Assembly (NCBI GenBank): GCA_027485695.1
Contig: JAIXQO010000004.1
Location: 506,408 to 570,407, forward strand
From: Pseudomonadota bacterium
GTDB taxonomy: Bacteria; Bdellovibrionota; UBA1018
Length of the DNA: 64,000 bases
Direction: 5' to 3'
This document shows positions 61,967 through 64,000 of this stretch, in pieces. Below the pieces are notes generated by a model, which searched no databases, was not told the DNA's origin, and saw nothing but the letters and a program-made list of their open reading frames with translations. Position 1 is the first letter of the stretch, and every line of letters begins with the position of its first letter. A program made the position numbers and the translations under genes.

Positions 61967-62313
61967 GTACGATCGCCTTTCAGCCTGATTTCCAAATCAC
62001 TTGGTTGAGGCGAGCCAACTCGGATATCCAAGGTTGCTTTGATGGAGCCAGCAGAGGTTTCGAGGATGATATTGGTGCGACCTGAAGTCGTGCTTGGCTT
62101 TATGAGAACCGCGCAACCGAGCGTACTAGGAAGCGGCTCGAGTCGAACCATCGATTCGTTTCCAACAGCAGAGAGAACTAACTTTCCGTCACAAGAGATT
62201 TTTGAAATATAACCCGGGAACAGCCGAATCGTCGGTTTCGACTCCCTATCTCTCGCCTGACTAGAAAAACTGATCATTGAGACGATCAAGAAGATCAAAT
62301 GACACTGATTCAT
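61963..62313 (-). CDS. VirB9/TraK-like T4SS protein (short)
   Basis: This is a 116-residue exported protein (signal peptide LIFLIVSMISFSSQA). The mature part is one beta domain (TIRLFPGYISKISCDGKLV, then SGRTNIILETSAGSIKATLDI) with the TNL-like strand motif of VirB9/TraK/secretin N-domains. Full VirB9 is over twice as long, so only the N-terminal domain is represented. It overlaps both neighbours by 4 bp. Confidence 0.6.
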   Translation of the reverse strand: MNQCHLIFLIVSMISFSSQARDRESKPTIRLFPGYISKISCDGKLVLSAVGNESMVRLEPLPSTLGCAVLIKPSTTSGRTNIILETSAGSIKATLDIRVGSPQPSDLEIRLKGDRT

Positions 62314-63095
62314 CGGAGGAGTCCTCCTTTTGCAGCTGTCAGAACTTTGCGTCCGATCCCTATAACGGAGGCTTGAGTATTGAAGTCTCCTGCAAGTGCA
62401 CCGCTCATCAGTCGATGAGTTACGGCAGGAACCGCCAGAATCAACACAATCGCTACGATTTCGACGCCTATAATGTAGAGACCGACGCTATCAGTCTTTC
62501 CCAAGTAACCAATCGCAACAGCGCCGGTCGTGGCTCGCACGATACAAAGAATGGGAGACCAGAGTGATAACTCGACCAAATATAGGGTCAAATTGGTCAT
62601 TATTCGCGGCAGGACAGGATAGACACCGCAAGCGAGCGGAAAAAGTACCAGGGAAAGTTTCCAAAGCGCCTCGCGCGCACATTCGATCAACAGATCGACT
62701 AGCAAGAAGATAAACTCGACAATGGAGTTCATCACGCCCCAGACTCCAGTTCTCCAAACCTGCTCTACGAAGGACGGTATGTTAAATCCCGTGTCTCCGT
62801 TTGCGTAGGGAGTTTGAGATGCTTCGCTCAGTTTGTTGAGAATCAACGCCTTGAGCTGGTCTTGTTCGCTAAAGCTCCTAATCTGCTTTGATAGAGCGAC
62901 TGAAATACCATTCAATCCATCCGCCCAGGAGAGGTAAAAGGTCAGAAAGACCACTGCTAGGGCAAGACGCTCGAAGCATTCCGTAAGGTCTTTCTCACCG
63001 CGCATAGCTTGAATGAGAGCCGCTCCAAATGCTCCTAGAAGCAGGATACGTCCCCATCCATTCAACAGATCGGAAGCCATTTCTAAACTCCTCAT
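62310..63095 (-). CDS. VirB6/TrbL-like polytopic T4SS protein
   Basis: This is a 261-residue inner-membrane protein with about five to six TM helices. There is an N-terminal pair (ILLLGAFGAALIQAM, LALAVVFLTFYLSW), a periplasmic loop, then GVMNSIVEFIFLLVDLLIECA and further helices to VAIVLILAVPAVTHRLMSG. This architecture fits VirB6/TrbL, the channel base of conjugative T4SS. ATG 63095 overlaps the VirB5 stop; ATG 63080 is an alternative with AGGAG upstream. Confidence 0.75.
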   Translation of the reverse strand: MRSLEMASDLLNGWGRILLLGAFGAALIQAMRGEKDLTECFERLALAVVFLTFYLSWADGLNGISVALSKQIRSFSEQDQLKALILNKLSEASQTPYANGDTGFNIPSFVEQVWRTGVWGVMNSIVEFIFLLVDLLIECAREALWKLSLVLFPLACGVYPVLPRIMTNLTLYLVELSLWSPILCIVRATTGAVAIGYLGKTDSVGLYIIGVEIVAIVLILAVPAVTHRLMSGALAGDFNTQASVIGIGRKVLTAAKGGLLR

Positions 63096-63781
63096 GGCCT
63101 CCTCCGATTCGTTTGTGGGGGATTGAGCAGGGATTTGAAGTAGGTCTGACGGGCACTCGATTCAGCCGCTTCTCGCTCAATCTTTGTTCTTTGTAATTCA
63201 AGGCTTAGCGCCTGAAGCTGGATCAAATGGGAAAGCGTCTGGAGCTGAACACCTTGGGCAAGCATTTGAGATGCGCCTGTAGCTGCCGAGATTTGGCTCG
63301 CTCGCCCCGGTGATGCATTCCTGGATTCTTCGGAGAGCTGTGCACCCGTTTGAATCATTTCCTGCCCCATCTTATAGCTCGTATCGCTCTGTAAGGCGCT
63401 CTGCTCTACTGCCACCCCAGCAACCCTGGAACGAAAGATCATCAAATCTTCGATTCTTGCCTTGGTGTCTTTGGCCTTTCTCAACAGCTCATTGAGATCG
63501 CTGATGGAACGAATACTCGTTGGATCTAGATCCTGCGCACGTCCGATGATTGTCTGGATGGATTCAATCTGAGCGATCGTGCTCTCAATCCCTTCATTCA
63601 ATTCAGAGAGGAACTTGGCTTGGTCCTTAGCGACACCTACTTGCTCGGCGAGCTGTCGAATCTCCTCAACCTGGCCAACCACCAATTTGGCGAGAGCAAT
63701 GTTCTCTTCTCCGAAAATCGAGGCTTTTGCGGAGCTGAATACCAGAGCAGGAATTGCTAACAATGCGATATGATGGCGCAT
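63092..63781 (-). CDS. VirB5/TrbJ-like T4SS protein
   Basis: This is a 229-residue exported protein (signal peptide HHIALLAIPALVFSSAKAS). It is almost wholly helical with long coiled-coil segments (VGQVEEIRQLAEQVGVAKDQAKFLSELNEG, LNELLRKAKDTKARIEDL), as in VirB5/TrbJ minor pilin or tip proteins. It sits between VirB4 and VirB6 genes, the usual order. The start overlaps the VirB4-like 3' end by 25 bp. Confidence 0.78.
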   Translation of the reverse strand: MRHHIALLAIPALVFSSAKASIFGEENIALAKLVVGQVEEIRQLAEQVGVAKDQAKFLSELNEGIESTIAQIESIQTIIGRAQDLDPTSIRSISDLNELLRKAKDTKARIEDLMIFRSRVAGVAVEQSALQSDTSYKMGQEMIQTGAQLSEESRNASPGRASQISAATGASQMLAQGVQLQTLSHLIQLQALSLELQRTKIEREAAESSARQTYFKSLLNPPQTNRRRP

Positions 63782-64000
63782 TCAGCCTCCCGTACTCGTT
63801 GGTCTTTGATATTTTGAACCAACTCCTCTCTCAGATTATCAGTACGCAGCTCTGCGTATTCGAACTCGGTCGGATACAAGCGCCCTATACGGGAAAGGAA
63901 TGGAGTCTTAATCAGGCACTCATTGTAAACGCCTTTGCGTTGTTGGAGTCCTTTGACCAGGTCTACTTCTCTGGCATTCAGACCGAGAATACCTTTGTAA
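63757..64000 (-). CDS. VirB4-like ATPase, C-terminal fragment (gene continues outside window)
   Basis: The open frame from the window edge to the stop at 63757 encodes 80 residues. They include ILGLNAREVDLVKGLQQRKGVYNECLIKT, then SRIGRLYPTEFEYAELRT. The pattern resembles the C-terminus of VirB4/TrbE/TraC-type secretion ATPases, and the position upstream of virB5 supports this. No Walker motif is in the visible part, so the assignment rests mainly on context. Confidence 0.6.
   Translation of the reverse strand, partial: YKGILGLNAREVDLVKGLQQRKGVYNECLIKTPFLSRIGRLYPTEFEYAELRTDNLREELVQNIKDQRVREAECAIISHC

Larger units (their letters stand above)
49294..64000. mobile_element. Integrative conjugative element (left part; right end outside window)
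   Basis: Starting at the 3' end of tRNA-Gln, the region encodes ParA, a RepO-like replication protein, AT-rich cargo, a tyrosine integrase with an excisionase-like gene, a TraD-type coupling ATPase, a replication-relaxation protein and a type IV secretion gene series. Base composition is visibly more AT-rich than the chromosomal part, most strongly at 52.1-55.2 kb. The integrase lies about 6 kb inside rather than next to the tRNA, which is unusual. Integration at the tRNA is inference. Confidence 0.75.

Overview
The window reads as chromosomal DNA of a Gram-negative, diderm bacterium carrying the left part of an integrated conjugative element. An outer-membrane barrel protein, an Lpt-type permease, a PilW/RodZ pair, Lgt, and many exported proteases and lipoproteins with unknown function would fit a predatory or Bdellovibrionota-like lineage. 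That placement is inference from gene style; the sequence does not name the species.

Region 1 (1-16,000) holds housekeeping genes: the start of an MFS transporter, a two-gene (split) transketolase, a zinc-type oxidoreductase, small membrane proteins, trmL-asnS-pepA on the minus strand, an undecaprenyl-phosphate sugar transferase, an LptF/G permease, a convergent rodZ-like and pilW-like pair, an RNA uracil methyltransferase and a secreted metalloprotease-like protein. Three long hairpin elements sit between these genes. Two of them share a core while their stems differ in sequence but still pair. A gene-free gap at 11,125-11,361 carries DnaA-box-like sites.

Region 2 (16,000-30,600) holds lepA, a set of exported proteins of unknown role, a signal peptidase I homologue with Thr in place of the catalytic Ser, a translationally coupled LPP20-like/TPR operon, a secreted trypsin-like protease and a tightly overlapping pyrB-pyrC-carA operon. 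Region 3 (30,600-39,300) is a surface-polysaccharide cluster (heptosyltransferase, four GT2-type transferases, UDP-glucose dehydrogenase, a flippase-like membrane protein) followed by a short RecQ-like helicase. Region 4 (39,300-49,100) has a clostripain-like protease, an EF-hand lipoprotein overlapping an outer-membrane protein, RNase HI, and lgt followed by a BtuFCD-type ABC importer.

Region 5 (49,219-64,000) starts with tRNA-Gln(UUG). Directly 3' of it begins what I interpret as an integrative conjugative element that runs off the right edge. It encodes ParA and a RepO-like replication protein, and the start of the rep gene contains 24 units of 18 bp in exact register, apparently iterons inside the gene. 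AT-rich cargo follows: a Cys-rich peptide, a membrane-anchored HtrA-like protease and a lipoprotein. Then come a tyrosine integrase, an excisionase-like protein, and a minus-strand type IV secretion operon (VirB4, VirB5, VirB6, VirB9-like, VirB10-like, lipoprotein, replication-relaxation protein, TraD-like coupling ATPase). Most neighbours in this operon overlap by 4 bp, and no classical relaxase is visible within the window.
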